From an uncultured bacterium (lineage in GTDB: Bacteria > Muiribacteriota > Ozemobacteria > Ozemobacterales > Ozemobacteraceae): a stretch of DNA of 64,000 nt. The position numbers and the translations under genes were made by a program. The stretch is taken from assembly GCA_937949615.1 (NCBI GenBank), contig CALEDQ010000027.1, positions 199,886-263,885 of the forward strand, in the 5' to 3' direction. Shown here in pieces: positions 1-9,109 of the stretch (position 1 is its first letter; every line of letters starts with the position of its first letter). Below the pieces are notes generated by a model. It ran no database searches. It saw only the letters and a list, made by a program, of their open reading frames with translations, and was not told where the DNA came from.

Positions 1-206
1 ACGTTCAGGCCGAGCTGAGCCGTGTTGAAAACGAGCTGGGCAAGGTCGAAAAGGAAATGGCAAAAATTTCTGTCAAGCTTGAGAATGCCGATTTTGTCAG
101 CAAGGCTCCGGCCGAAGTCGTCGACAAGATTCGCGACAGCATCGAAGCTTACCAGCAGCAGATAGTCAAGCTGCAGCAGTATCAGAAAGATCTCAGGAGC
201 ATCTGA
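1..206 (+). CDS. valS: Valyl-tRNA synthetase, C-terminal end (partial)
   Basis: The open frame runs in from the left edge (first full codon at 3) and stops with TGA at 204-206. The roughly 67 visible residues are charged and heptad-like (VENELGKVEKEMAKISVKL, then a FVSKAPAEVV segment, then a second helix). This matches the antiparallel coiled-coil arm that ends ValRS and contacts tRNA-Val. The rest of the enzyme is outside the window. The stop is one base before the tyrS start codon, and the tyrS ribosome site AGGAG (195-199) lies inside this gene, so the two are probably co-transcribed. The name rests only on this tail, but a neighbouring synthetase gene supports it. Confidence 0.75.
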   Translation, partial: VQAELSRVENELGKVEKEMAKISVKLENADFVSKAPAEVVDKIRDSIEAYQQQIVKLQQYQKDLRSI

Positions 207-207
207 A

Positions 208-1434
208 GTGAAATTTAAAGCGACACCGGCAGAACAGCTCGAAATAGTGGCAACCGGCACCGCCGACATTGTTTCGAGAGAAGAGCTGCTGAAAAAGTTC
301 GAAAAATCATACGAAACCGGCAAACCTCTGATAATCAAGCTGGGGGCAGATCCTTCCGCGCCCGACATTCATCTCGGCCATACGGTAGTTCTGCAGAAAA
401 TGCGCCAGTTTCAGGCGCTCGGCCATGAAGTCGTTTTTCTTATCGGCGATTTCACCGCCAGAATCGGTGACCCGACCGGCAAAAAAAAGACCCGCCCGGC
501 CCTCACTGAAGACGAAGTCAGGGCCAACGCCGAAACCTATAAGCAGCAGATTGGCAAAATTCTCGATATCGAAAAAGCGAGAGTTGTTTTCAATTCTGAG
601 TGGCTGGCAAACATGACCTTTGCCGATGTACTCAAGCTTTCGTCGCAATACACTGTGGCCAGAATGCTTGAACGTGATGATTTCGCCAAACGTTTCAAGA
701 ACCAGGTGCCGATCAGCGTTGTTGAATTCATGTACCCGCTGATGCAGGGTTATGATTCTGTCGCTCTGCATGCCGACGTCGAGCTTGGCGGTCTTGACCA
801 GACATTCAATCTGCTGGTTGGCCGTGAATTGCAGCGTTCCTACGGCCAGGCGCCGCAGGTAACTCTTACCATGCCGATTCTTGAAGGTCTCGACGGTCAG
901 GAAAAGATGTCGAAGAGCCTGGGTAACTATGTCGGAATCAATGAAGCTCCCGGCCAGATCTATGGCAAGCTGCTTTCGATTCCAGACGAGCTGATGATAA
1001 AATATTACGAATTGCTGACCGATCTGGCAATCGCTGACCTCAAAGCGGTTCGCGAACAGATTGTCTCTGAACCCAAGGCAGTCAAGATGCGCCTGGCACG
1101 CCAGATCACCGCTCAGTATCACGGGGCCGAAGCCGCCGCCGCCGCCGAAGCCGAGTTTGAAAAAATGTTCGGCAAGTCTGGTGACGGGCTGCCTGATAAT
1201 ATCGAAGAAGTTTCAATTGCCGCCCCGGCTGATGGTTTGCCGCTGATGAAGATTCTCACGGTTACCGGTATGGCAGAAAGCGGCGGCGAAGCCCGCCGTC
1301 TGCTGCAGCAGGGTGGGGTTAAGATCGACCAGGTTAAAGAAACCGATGGTCAGAAAATGTTCAAGCCGGGTGCAGAATTTATAGCGCAGGCCGGCAAGCG
1401 AAAATTCCTGAAAATCAGTGTGAAGCCCGAGTAA
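208..1434 (+). CDS. tyrS: Tyrosyl-tRNA synthetase
   Basis: Charges tRNA-Tyr with tyrosine in the cytoplasm. This is a class I synthetase of 408 residues, normal for the family. HLGH (residues 55-58) is the HIGH signature, and KMSKS lies at 233-237 within GQEKMSKSLGN. The C-terminal segment (about 340-405, LPLMKILTVTGMAESGGEARRLL) is an S4 RNA-binding domain. The start is GTG at 208, chosen because AGGAG at 195-199 is 8 bases upstream and no better in-frame start precedes the conserved core. It follows valS directly and is followed 25 bases later by thrS, so three synthetase genes appear to form one unit. Confidence 0.96.
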   Translation: MKFKATPAEQLEIVATGTADIVSREELLKKFEKSYETGKPLIIKLGADPSAPDIHLGHTVVLQKMRQFQALGHEVVFLIGDFTARIGDPTGKKKTRPALTEDEVRANAETYKQQIGKILDIEKARVVFNSEWLANMTFADVLKLSSQYTVARMLERDDFAKRFKNQVPISVVEFMYPLMQGYDSVALHADVELGGLDQTFNLLVGRELQRSYGQAPQVTLTMPILEGLDGQEKMSKSLGNYVGINEAPGQIYGKLLSIPDELMIKYYELLTDLAIADLKAVREQIVSEPKAVKMRLARQITAQYHGAEAAAAAEAEFEKMFGKSGDGLPDNIEEVSIAAPADGLPLMKILTVTGMAESGGEARRLLQQGGVKIDQVKETDGQKMFKPGAEFIAQAGKRKFLKISVKPE

Positions 1435-1459
1435 ACGGGCATAATTATAAGGAGACAAT

Positions 1460-3376
1460 ATGTCACAGATTCAGCTTAAGCTTCCAGATGGAAAAATTAT
1501 TGAGCTGGAGTCAGGAGCCACGATTTTTGACGCCGCAGCCAAAATTGGTCCTGGCCTGGCGAAAGCCGCCCTGGCCGGAAAAATAAATGGAAATCTCCTT
1601 GATCTGCGCACGCCATTGACCGAGTCAGCCGACTTCGAGATCGTTACCGCCAAATCACCAGAAGCCACAGAAGTGTGCCGTCACTCGATGGCTCACATCA
1701 TGGCAGAGGCTGTATTGAAGCTGTTTCCCGAAGCTCAGTTCGGGATCGGGCCGGCTATTGAAAACGGCTTTTACTACGACTTTCTGCTGCCACGCGCACT
1801 TACTACCGAAGATCTCGCCAGCGTCGAAAAAGAAATGGAAGAGATCATCAAGGCGAAGTCGCCATTTGTTCGCAAGGTTGTGAGCCGCGAAGAAGCTCTC
1901 GACATGTTCAAAAAAATGAACCAGACCTTCAAGCTGGAACTCATTGAAGAGCTTGGTGACCAGACGATTTCGGTGTTTTCGCAGGGTAAGTTCGTCGATC
2001 TCTGCCGTGGCCCGCACGTTCAGGATTCAGGCGCGATAAAGAATTTCAAGCTGCTCAGCGTTGCCGGTGCCTACTGGCGCGGTGATGAAAAGCGGCCGAT
2101 GCTGCAGCGCATTTATGGCACCGCCTTCATGACCAAAGAAGAACTCAAAGAGTATCTCGATCGTCTTGAAGAAGCCAAAAAGCGCGATCACCGCAAGCTT
2201 GGCAAAGAGCTCGATCTTTTCACCACCCACGAAGAAGTTGGCCCGGGTCTTGTGTTCTGGCACCCCAAAGGTGCAAGAATCAGGCATGAAATCGAAAGCT
2301 TCTGGAAAGATCAGCATTACCGCAACGGCTACGAATTGATGTACACGCCGCACATCGGCCAGAGCTGGCTCTGGGAAACCAGCGGGCATCTGCAGAACTA
2401 CAAGGATGCCATGTATAACCCGATGGAAATCGATGGCAAGGATTACTACATCAAGCCGATGAACTGCCCGTTCCACATTATGACCTATAAATCGCAGGTG
2501 CGTTCGTATCGCGATCTGCCGCTGCGCTGGGCCGAACTCGGCACAGTTTACCGCTATGAGAAGAGCGGCGTTCTGCATGGCCTGCTGCGTGTCAGAGGCT
2601 TCACTCAGGATGACGCGCACATTTTCTGCACCCCTGAGCAGATCCAGGATGAGATTCGTGAGATTCTTCGCTTCAGTCTGAGACTGTGGCGGGCATTTGG
2701 TTTCAAGGATATCAAGGCGTATCTGGCAACCAGGCCCGAAAAAGCCGTTGGCCACGAAGACGCCCGCTGGGAACAGGCTACCGAGTCTCTGCGTCAGGCC
2801 ATTGTTGCCGAAAACCTTGACTGGGAAGTCGATGAGGGCGGCGGAGCTTTTTACGGCCCGAAGATCGACCTTAAAATCAGAGATGCAATCGGCCGTGAAT
2901 GGCAGATGACCACCGTTCAGTTTGACTGGAACCTGCCGGAACGCTTTGATATGACCTATATAGGCCCCGATGGCAATCGCCACCGCCCATATATGGTTCA
3001 TCGCGCTCTGCTGGGCTCGATTGAACGTTTCTTTGGCGTTCTGGTTGAACACTACAGCGGCGCCATGCCGTTGTGGCTGGCTCCGGTTCAAGCTGTGGTC
3101 ATCCCGGTTAATGATCAGCAGTCTGAATACGCAAAGAAGGTTGTGGCTGCTCTGAAGCAGAATCTTGTCAGGTGTGAACTCGATGACAGTAATGATAAAA
3201 TGGGCTATCGCATTCGCCAGGCCCAGCTGCAGAAGATTCCGTTCATGATCATTCTTGGCGAACAGGAAGCCAGTGCCGGCACGATTACCGTGCGTCTGCG
3301 CAATGGTGAAAATCTTACCGGTATTCAACTCTCTGATTTCATCAAGGAGCAGGAATGGAAAAAGGAATCAATCTGA
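1460..3376 (+). CDS. thrS: Threonyl-tRNA synthetase
   Basis: Charges tRNA-Thr; class II, 638 residues, full length. The N-terminal 60 residues form a TGS domain. The editing domain follows, with HSMAH (HxxxH, about residue 75) and CRGPH (about 182). The catalytic core carries NCPFHIM (zinc cysteine), the motif 2 region YEKSGVLHGLLRVRGF, and motif 3 MVHRALLGSIERF. The C-terminal anticodon-binding domain begins near LAPVQAVVIPV. ATG at 1460 has AAGGAG at 1449-1454. The last 22 bases overlap the next gene, which points to translational coupling. Confidence 0.97.
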   Translation: MSQIQLKLPDGKIIELESGATIFDAAAKIGPGLAKAALAGKINGNLLDLRTPLTESADFEIVTAKSPEATEVCRHSMAHIMAEAVLKLFPEAQFGIGPAIENGFYYDFLLPRALTTEDLASVEKEMEEIIKAKSPFVRKVVSREEALDMFKKMNQTFKLELIEELGDQTISVFSQGKFVDLCRGPHVQDSGAIKNFKLLSVAGAYWRGDEKRPMLQRIYGTAFMTKEELKEYLDRLEEAKKRDHRKLGKELDLFTTHEEVGPGLVFWHPKGARIRHEIESFWKDQHYRNGYELMYTPHIGQSWLWETSGHLQNYKDAMYNPMEIDGKDYYIKPMNCPFHIMTYKSQVRSYRDLPLRWAELGTVYRYEKSGVLHGLLRVRGFTQDDAHIFCTPEQIQDEIREILRFSLRLWRAFGFKDIKAYLATRPEKAVGHEDARWEQATESLRQAIVAENLDWEVDEGGGAFYGPKIDLKIRDAIGREWQMTTVQFDWNLPERFDMTYIGPDGNRHRPYMVHRALLGSIERFFGVLVEHYSGAMPLWLAPVQAVVIPVNDQQSEYAKKVVAALKQNLVRCELDDSNDKMGYRIRQAQLQKIPFMIILGEQEASAGTITVRLRNGENLTGIQLSDFIKEQEWKKESI

Positions 3377-3708
3377 CGCTTCGTGATGTGGGTGATCTGA
3401 TTTTCAGAATAACCCAGCGTTACCTTTTCAGGAAAAACGAAGACGTCGGCATGGATGTGACGCTGCAGACCGGGTCTATTCAGGAAACCATGATTCTGAG
3501 GCTTCCGGACGAGACCCGGCTGCTCGTCAAAATTTTTCCGCACAAGAATTTTTCGCACGAACTGGTTTATCGTATAGAGGTTTACAAAACGCGCGAGGGC
3601 GACATGCGTGGCAACAAGATCGCTTTTCTTGAAGCCTCTCAGCATGATTCGGCGGTTGATGAAATTCATCGTTTCGTTCAGAGTTTTCTCTCGCAGCTTG
3701 GGTTTTAA
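3355..3708 (+). CDS. Small conserved-looking protein of unknown function
   Basis: A 117-residue soluble protein that I do not recognise. It starts inside the 3' end of thrS (22-base overlap), with AAGGAG at 3344-3349 five bases before the ATG, so translation is probably coupled to thrS. The sequence alternates hydrophobic and charged residues (DVTLQTGSIQETMILRL, LLVKIFPHKNFSHELVYRIEVYK), like a small alpha/beta fold. No membrane segment, signal peptide or cysteine cluster is visible. Good ribosome site, overlap and codon use argue that it is real; a link to translation is only suggested by position. Confidence 0.75.
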   Translation: MEKGINLTLRDVGDLIFRITQRYLFRKNEDVGMDVTLQTGSIQETMILRLPDETRLLVKIFPHKNFSHELVYRIEVYKTREGDMRGNKIAFLEASQHDSAVDEIHRFVQSFLSQLGF

Positions 3709-3731
3709 TTCTTTTTTACAGGGAGGCAGAA

Positions 3732-3911
3732 ATGCAGGCAGTTGTTGATTCTTGCAATGGTGATTATTTCCGCTGTTTACTCGAAAATGGTGACGTGATC
3801 AATGTTCACAAAACCTGTTTTTCGACTTCGATCGAGATTGGCGACGTTGTTACCGTTTCATTTCAGCGTGATGAAGCTGCCAGTAAAAAACAGAAGGAGC
3901 TCATGAAGTAA
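3732..3911 (+). CDS. Small DUF3006-like protein
   Basis: A 59-residue protein starting at ATG 3732, behind a strong GGGAGG (3721-3725 region). It opens MQAVVDSCNGDYFRCLLENG, continues DVINVHKT, then IGDVVTVSFQRDE, and ends in a Lys-rich helix. This order (VVD..GD....LE.G..I.V......GDVV.......E...) resembles DUF3006, a small family of unknown role. The match is by eye only. It sits 23 bases after the previous small gene and 31 bases before the TPR gene, in the same direction, so it probably shares their transcript. Confidence 0.6.
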   Translation: MQAVVDSCNGDYFRCLLENGDVINVHKTCFSTSIEIGDVVTVSFQRDEAASKKQKELMK

Positions 3912-3942
3912 CTTCGCCGCCAGCAGACATTCTGGAGGTATT

Positions 3943-6021
3943 TTGAGACGGAATTTTTTCATATTTCTGGCTTTCTGCCTGTTTTTTGCGCTTGTTGTTT
4001 CAGCATCGGGCGCAGAGGACGGGGCAATTCTTCTAAAAAAATCACAGCTTCTGGTTCAGAAGGGTGTGCGCGCTGAAGAGCGCGGTGAATTTGAAGATGC
4101 GGCGCTTCTTTACGAAGAGGCGCTTGATGTTTACCCGAAGAATATGATGCCGCTGCTGCGACTCGGTAAGCTGCTTGCCAGGATCGGTATGTATGAAAAG
4201 GCTGCTGAAAGACTGCAGGCTATTCCGCTCGATCAGTTGCCCAAAGCCGGCCGCTCCGAGATTCATTCTCTTTTTGGGCAGATTGCGATCGCCAGAGGCT
4301 CACTTGAAGAGGCAGGCGCCGCTTATCGCAAGGCGATTGAAGCCAATAAAGAGAATGTCATTGCTCTGGTGCGAAAAATCATTGTCGAACGCCTGCTGGG
4401 TTTTTCGACCAGTCAGGAAAACCTTGATTATTTCATGGGCTACGACACTTTCAAGGGCCTGCCATACAATGATCTGCAGCTGGCTTTTTATCTCGACATG
4501 GAGATGTGGAACTTTGCCCGGGCATACAATACCTGTGAGGTGATGGGGCAGCAGATGTCTGCCATTGCGTCGGCAGAGGGCGGCGATTCATTTGTGGGCA
4601 GATTTGTCAACAGTGCTCCTGTTGCATTTGTCCTGGCTCTTCCTTTATGTGTTCAGGGCTTGATCGGGGCTATTTACTATTTTGTGCTGTTTGGTGCCCT
4701 GGTATTTCTTGCCACAGTTTTATCTGCACCGACTGCCATCTGGCATAATTTTTTCTATGTTTTTGCAGCTTCTGCGTTTCTTCTGGCGGCTCAGCATCTG
4801 GGCTACCGCGATATGATAGTTGCCACGATGCAGAGCGATTTTTCAGCATTTGACAGCGTCTGGATCATTCCAAAGCTTCTGATTGCCGGGCATTTTGTTG
4901 CTTTGGCTCTGTTTGCCGTTTTTCCGGCTTTTCGTATTTTGCCGCCCGAGCAGCGGCCTTTGCGTTATGAGCTTTTCGGGATCTGGTTTTTCTGCTGGTT
5001 TTTCATGATTTTTGTGCTTGTTTTTCAGAGTCGCCTTGGTTTTGCCACACGTGCCGTATATATGGGGGCAAGCGGGGTTATGGCGCTGTTAACCATGCTG
5101 ATTATGCCCCTGGGCCGTTTTGTCATCTTCAATGTTGCCAGCGTTGCGGGTTTCTCGGGCGTGGTGTCAGTCGATCGCAAGAACATTCAGAAAGATGGCA
5201 GCATCAGTTTTACCGATGCCAAAATTCTTGAATCGCAGGCAATCAAGGGTCTTGAGAAAGACGCTTTTGAGGAGGTTGTACTGACCGGTCGCAAGGTTCT
5301 TGGCAGTCTCGATCGCAAAACTTTTGTCGTTCTCTGGCGTTCGATGATTCTGGCGATGATCTGTCGTGAAGATTATGTCGAGGCGCATCGCAACATAAAT
5401 GAGTACATTGAAACCTTCAAGGGAACGAGTCAGCTTGAATCAGGGCAGCTGCTCGACGCTTATCTGCGTTGTCGCAAGGGCGACTTTGCGACTGCGGTCG
5501 TTATTATCCGCGGATTTTCAGAAAAGCGCGCCAAAATGTTTTCGAACGATGAAACCGCTCTGTGTCTGCTGATTCTTGGCTGCTGCGGGATGGCCTTCAA
5601 GGAATACGTTCAGGCTCATATCGACCTTGGTAAAGCAATCAATTGCGCTAAACTGCCGTTTCTCAAGGCAGAAATTCTTACCGAGCTCGCTGAGCTCGAT
5701 TTTATGATGAATGCAAAAGAAGCGCTGGCGAAATGGAAGGCCCGGGTTGGCGAGCTCAATGGTGGTGAAAAGACCACTTCTCTGAAGAAGGTTATTCTGT
5801 CGATCGTTGCTTTTTCTGAAGGCGCCAGAGAAGACGCAATGAAGCTTGCCGCCGAAGCCTGTAAAAGCAGAGCGAGAAATGGGCGGGCCTGCGCCTGGTA
5901 TGGTCATCTGCTCTGTCTTGAAGGTCGCCACAGCGAAGCAGAAGAGCTTCTCAGCAACATGACCCCTGAGAGTTTCGATGCCACGAGGTTGATGAACGAA
6001 ACCACCGGCACCGGCTCTTGA
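3943..6021 (+). CDS. Membrane protein with TPR repeats on both sides of a multi-pass core
   Basis: 692 residues. The N-terminus (NFFIFLAFCLFFALVVSASGA) is a signal peptide or anchor. Residues about 30-150 are TPR-like helices (AEERGEFEDAALLYEEALDVYPKN; GSLEEAGAAYRKAIEANKEN). About six hydrophobic segments fill residues 215-400, and a second helical repeat region (about 420-690) holds further TPR-like units. Such proteins usually scaffold other proteins at the inner membrane; no enzyme motif is visible. The start is TTG at 3943, with GGAGG at 3934-3938, a rather short spacing. The gene precedes the nucleotide cyclase, separated only by a hairpin. Confidence 0.75.
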   Translation: MRRNFFIFLAFCLFFALVVSASGAEDGAILLKKSQLLVQKGVRAEERGEFEDAALLYEEALDVYPKNMMPLLRLGKLLARIGMYEKAAERLQAIPLDQLPKAGRSEIHSLFGQIAIARGSLEEAGAAYRKAIEANKENVIALVRKIIVERLLGFSTSQENLDYFMGYDTFKGLPYNDLQLAFYLDMEMWNFARAYNTCEVMGQQMSAIASAEGGDSFVGRFVNSAPVAFVLALPLCVQGLIGAIYYFVLFGALVFLATVLSAPTAIWHNFFYVFAASAFLLAAQHLGYRDMIVATMQSDFSAFDSVWIIPKLLIAGHFVALALFAVFPAFRILPPEQRPLRYELFGIWFFCWFFMIFVLVFQSRLGFATRAVYMGASGVMALLTMLIMPLGRFVIFNVASVAGFSGVVSVDRKNIQKDGSISFTDAKILESQAIKGLEKDAFEEVVLTGRKVLGSLDRKTFVVLWRSMILAMICREDYVEAHRNINEYIETFKGTSQLESGQLLDAYLRCRKGDFATAVVIIRGFSEKRAKMFSNDETALCLLILGCCGMAFKEYVQAHIDLGKAINCAKLPFLKAEILTELAELDFMMNAKEALAKWKARVGELNGGEKTTSLKKVILSIVAFSEGAREDAMKLAAEACKSRARNGRACAWYGHLLCLEGRHSEAEELLSNMTPESFDATRLMNETTGTGS

Positions 6022-6023
6022 AT

Positions 6024-6059
6024 AAATTGCTGTTCCATGTAACAATGGTAGAGCAATTT
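6024..6059 (+). promoter_or_regulatory. Intergenic hairpin before the cyclase gene
   Basis: AAATTGCT (6024-6031) pairs with AGCAATTT (6052-6059), and CCAT/ATGG can pair inside the loop. It starts three bases after the upstream stop and ends 17 bases before the cyclase start. No T-run follows, so it does not look like a terminator; it may be an mRNA processing or stability element. Confidence 0.5.
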
Positions 6060-6076
6060 GTGGTTACGGGGTAAAA

Positions 6077-8221
6077 ATGGCTGAAGAAACGCAGGAAGCC
6101 AAAAGCTTAAAAAACCGTCTGCCGGATATTCTCGGAATTCTTGGCAGCGTGGTGGTCCTGCTGCTTGCGGTTCTCGTGTTTACCAACAAGGTTCCGCGCA
6201 TCTACCAGTGGTTTTTTTCCTATTTTTACGTTTTTGCGATTGCTGGCGTTCTCGGCGTTCTCGGCGAAAAAATCGCGATAAAGCTTTTGTCGTTTGCCCT
6301 TCCGGTATTGCTGGCAGCTGCAACCATCGCGCTCAAATTCAAACCACAGAAGTTTCCGATCGAAGAATGGTGGGAAGTCTACTCGATTCTGGTGCTCTTT
6401 ACTGCCGGGTTTCTCATTTATCTGTTTTTTCGCTCTGAGCAGATCAAAGCTGTCGGAGCTGAGGGCGGTGGCCAGGTTGAAGGCGGTGGCCCGCTTAAAA
6501 CCCGTGTAGACCCGGCAGCGGCCGCAAAATATCGTGAAAAGGCCAAAAAGAAGGGCAAAGACCAGGACGACAAACTCGACAGCGCTCTGAAGAGCGATAA
6601 AGAGCCAGAAGCAGCCCCGGCAGAAGGTGGCGGTCCTGCGGCTGAGGGCGCTGAGGCCGCTGAAAAAAAAGCCGAAGAACCCCCGGCCAAGGTTGAGACT
6701 GCTGAAGAACGAATGGAACGCGAAATGCGCGAAATCCGTGATGAATTCAGCAAGCGTTCGATGAAGCTCACCACAACGCTTATGCGCATCAAGAATCTTA
6801 CCAAGAGTCTCGATCGCGACCAGATTTTCAATAATATCGTCGAGATCATTTCGAAGGGTCTCGATTCGCAGAAAGTTCAGCTGCTGCTGAACGATGAAAA
6901 AGAAGGCAAATTCAGAATCGTTAAAGCGATTGGCATGAAGCCGAAGGAATGGAAGGAAATCGAGATTCCGCACGAAGAAAACAGCATGATCACCTACCTT
7001 CTGCGGCAGCGCATGAATGAAGTTACCGGCGGCGCCGGTGCTCTCGGGGTAAAAGAGTGCGAAATGGACCCCAAAATGAAAGGGCTGATCGGGCAGGGGG
7101 CTCTTAAGACCCTGATGGCTGCTCCGATTTACGCTGAAGGCAAACTGTTCGCAATTATCAATGTCGAGCAGATGAACAACCCCGATTATACACGCGATGA
7201 CCAGAATCTGCTGGCAACCTGCGGTGATATTGCCGGCCTGGTTATGAAAAATGCCAAGTTGTATTCTGCCACCATGGATGATCTGGTTTCTGCACAGAAG
7301 CTCAGCGAAGATCAGCTGAAAAAGAATGAAGAGCTCAAGGGAAGCCTTGCCCGTATCGTGTCGCCGAGTGTTGCCGAAATGATCATGTCAGATCCTTCAG
7401 GTCTCAAGCTTGGGGGCAGCAAGTGCGAAGTCTCCATGTTTTTCTCCGATATCCGCGGCTTCACCAAGATGTCGGAAAACATGGACCCCACAGACATCGT
7501 AGAACAGCTCAACGTTTATTTTACCAGAATGACCGACATTCTCATGGAACTCGAAGGTACACTCGATAAATACGTCGGTGACGAACTCATGGCGCTTTTT
7601 GGAGCGCCGGTTGCCAGAGATGACGATCCGATCAGAGCGGTTCTTTGCGGGGTAAGAATGCTTGACGCCCTGCGCGAGCTGCAGGAACGCTGGCGAAAAG
7701 AAGGTAAACCGGTTATCGAAATCGGCGTGGGAGTCAATACCGGCATCGTTACAGCGGGGTACATGGGCAGTGAAAAACAGCTGTCGTATACGGTTATTGG
7801 TGACAACGTCAACCTGGCAGCCCGTGTAATGTCGGTTGCCAAAGGCATGGAACTTTTCATCACAAGATCGACCTATGAAAAGGTGGTTGATTATTTTGAA
7901 GTCGAGCAGCGTGAATCGATCATGGTTAAGGGCAAGTCGATGCCGATCGAAATCTTTCACGTTAAACGCGCCAAGCCTGAGGTTAATTTCAGTGAGCTTC
8001 TTGGCAAGAGCATCAGTCATATTGCGACTTCGGTTGGCGGTGCAGAACCGAAGGCCGCGCCCGAGCCTCCGCCGATGCGGATTCCTCCCGGCATGAAGGA
8101 AGAAGACATGAAGCAGAATATCAAGATCGAGGGTAAAAAAGTTATTGAATGCCAGAATTGTGGCAGTGAAAATAACATGCAGGAAAAATTCTGTACAAAA
8201 TGCGGGATGCCGATTTTTTAG
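6077..8221 (+). CDS. Membrane-anchored GAF / class III adenylate-guanylate cyclase with C-terminal zinc ribbon
   Basis: 714 residues, probably making a cyclic nucleotide messenger. Three to four membrane helices (about 14-120) are followed by a charged Ala/Glu/Lys/Gly-rich linker (125-220), a short coiled coil, and a GAF domain (about 235-390). The class III cyclase domain (about 440-625) carries FFSDIRGFT (first metal Asp near 458), DKYVGDELMALFG (second metal Asp), and YTVIGDNVNLAARV (transition-state Asn and Arg). The catalytic set is complete, and the Lys/Thr pair is typical of adenylate rather than guanylate cyclases. The last 25 residues form CxxC-CxxC (CQNCGS...CTKCG), a zinc ribbon seldom seen on cyclases. 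It sits between the TPR membrane protein and the pseudopilin cluster. Confidence 0.9.
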   Translation: MAEETQEAKSLKNRLPDILGILGSVVVLLLAVLVFTNKVPRIYQWFFSYFYVFAIAGVLGVLGEKIAIKLLSFALPVLLAAATIALKFKPQKFPIEEWWEVYSILVLFTAGFLIYLFFRSEQIKAVGAEGGGQVEGGGPLKTRVDPAAAAKYREKAKKKGKDQDDKLDSALKSDKEPEAAPAEGGGPAAEGAEAAEKKAEEPPAKVETAEERMEREMREIRDEFSKRSMKLTTTLMRIKNLTKSLDRDQIFNNIVEIISKGLDSQKVQLLLNDEKEGKFRIVKAIGMKPKEWKEIEIPHEENSMITYLLRQRMNEVTGGAGALGVKECEMDPKMKGLIGQGALKTLMAAPIYAEGKLFAIINVEQMNNPDYTRDDQNLLATCGDIAGLVMKNAKLYSATMDDLVSAQKLSEDQLKKNEELKGSLARIVSPSVAEMIMSDPSGLKLGGSKCEVSMFFSDIRGFTKMSENMDPTDIVEQLNVYFTRMTDILMELEGTLDKYVGDELMALFGAPVARDDDPIRAVLCGVRMLDALRELQERWRKEGKPVIEIGVGVNTGIVTAGYMGSEKQLSYTVIGDNVNLAARVMSVAKGMELFITRSTYEKVVDYFEVEQRESIMVKGKSMPIEIFHVKRAKPEVNFSELLGKSISHIATSVGGAEPKAAPEPPPMRIPPGMKEEDMKQNIKIEGKKVIECQNCGSENNMQEKFCTKCGMPIF

Positions 8222-8232
8222 TATTGCCCACA

Positions 8233-8263
8233 AAACTCATTGGTGATACTATGGCATGAGTTT
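8233..8263 (+). promoter_or_regulatory. Intergenic hairpin after the cyclase gene
   Basis: AAACTCAT (8233-8240) pairs with ATGAGTTT (8256-8263), an 8-base perfect stem in a 65-base gap. No T-run follows. It resembles the hairpin at 6024-6059 in size and in its position before a start codon, though not in sequence. Confidence 0.45.
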
Positions 8264-8286
8264 GGTCAGATAGTCAGGGAGAAGGC

Positions 8287-9072
8287 ATGAAAAGTCATTA
8301 TTTAATTTATTTACTGGTTTTTTTATGCTTGATGGCCGGCACAAGAGCTGACGCATTGTCGAAAGAGGCTCAGGGCGCCATTGAGGAGATGAGAGGCAGA
8401 CTCGCTCAGCAGACGATTACTGCTCCGGCAGTCGAAAATACTTCGTATGTTCCGGGTCGTGACCTGGCACTGGCACTGGGCAGGCTCAGACAGAAGATTT
8501 ATGGCGTCGATCAGCCAGAGACTGAAATGGCTGCTGTCAAAGTCGAAGAAAAGCTGTTCTCCGGCGATTATGTTGCCGGTAAAGCTCTCGCTGCAGCTCT
8601 GGTCAAAATTCGCGAGTCGCAGGGGCGTACAGAGTCTCTGAGTATCGCCATGGCAGATATCGATAGAGCGCAGCCTTCTGAAAGCACTGTAAAAGAAGAG
8701 CCGGTTCCGGCAGCACCGCCGGCGGTTACTCCTCAGGCTGCACCGGTTGAAGAAAAGCCCGTGATTGAACAGGCTCAGCCAAAGACAGAAGAAAAGAAAC
8801 TCAAAAAAGCCGGCAAGCGGTCTTTCGGCAAAAAGTTTAAAAAACAGAAAAAACAGAAAAAATCGCAACCCGTGCAGAGTGAGGTCGTAAAAAAGGCAAT
8901 ACCGGCACCGGCACAGGCTGACAAAACCGTGGCGGTAAAAAATGACTCTGAAAAGCCGGCTGAATCCAAAGAAAAAAGTGTCAGCGCCAAAAACGATGAC
9001 AAGGCTTTTAACGATTCAATCAAAAAATACGATTTCAAGATGCCCGAAAACTACCGCATTATCGTGCGCTGA
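8287..9072 (+). CDS. Exported Lys/Pro/Ala-rich protein of unknown function
   Basis: 261 residues, starting at ATG 8287 with GGGAGAAGG just upstream. Residues 1-23 (YLIYLLVFLCLMAGTRADA) form a signal peptide. Two related helical stretches follow: YVPGRDLALALGRLRQKIYG and YVAGKALAAALVKIRESQG look like a duplicated motif. The rest is low complexity: a Pro/Ala/Glu segment, then a strongly basic run near 175-195 (KKLKKAGKRSFGKKFKKQKK), then a Lys/Glu/Ser tail. No enzymatic motif is visible. It may bind peptidoglycan, nucleic acid or a partner in the adjacent pseudopilin system, but that is only inferred from position. Confidence 0.7.
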   Translation: MKSHYLIYLLVFLCLMAGTRADALSKEAQGAIEEMRGRLAQQTITAPAVENTSYVPGRDLALALGRLRQKIYGVDQPETEMAAVKVEEKLFSGDYVAGKALAAALVKIRESQGRTESLSIAMADIDRAQPSESTVKEEPVPAAPPAVTPQAAPVEEKPVIEQAQPKTEEKKLKKAGKRSFGKKFKKQKKQKKSQPVQSEVVKKAIPAPAQADKTVAVKNDSEKPAESKEKSVSAKNDDKAFNDSIKKYDFKMPENYRIIVR

Positions 9073-9109
9073 GATTGCCTGCGTCTTATCGGGCACGGAA
9101 GGCCAATGA

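Noticed and set aside
2027..3328. Antisense frame of 433 codons opposite thrS
   Set aside because: thrS is certain on the other strand; codon bias of the sense gene keeps the antisense frame open. No ribosome site.
7397..8233. Antisense frame of 278 codons opposite the cyclase
   Set aside because: Same reason: the cyclase motifs are on the + strand and the translated shadow has no recognisable domain.
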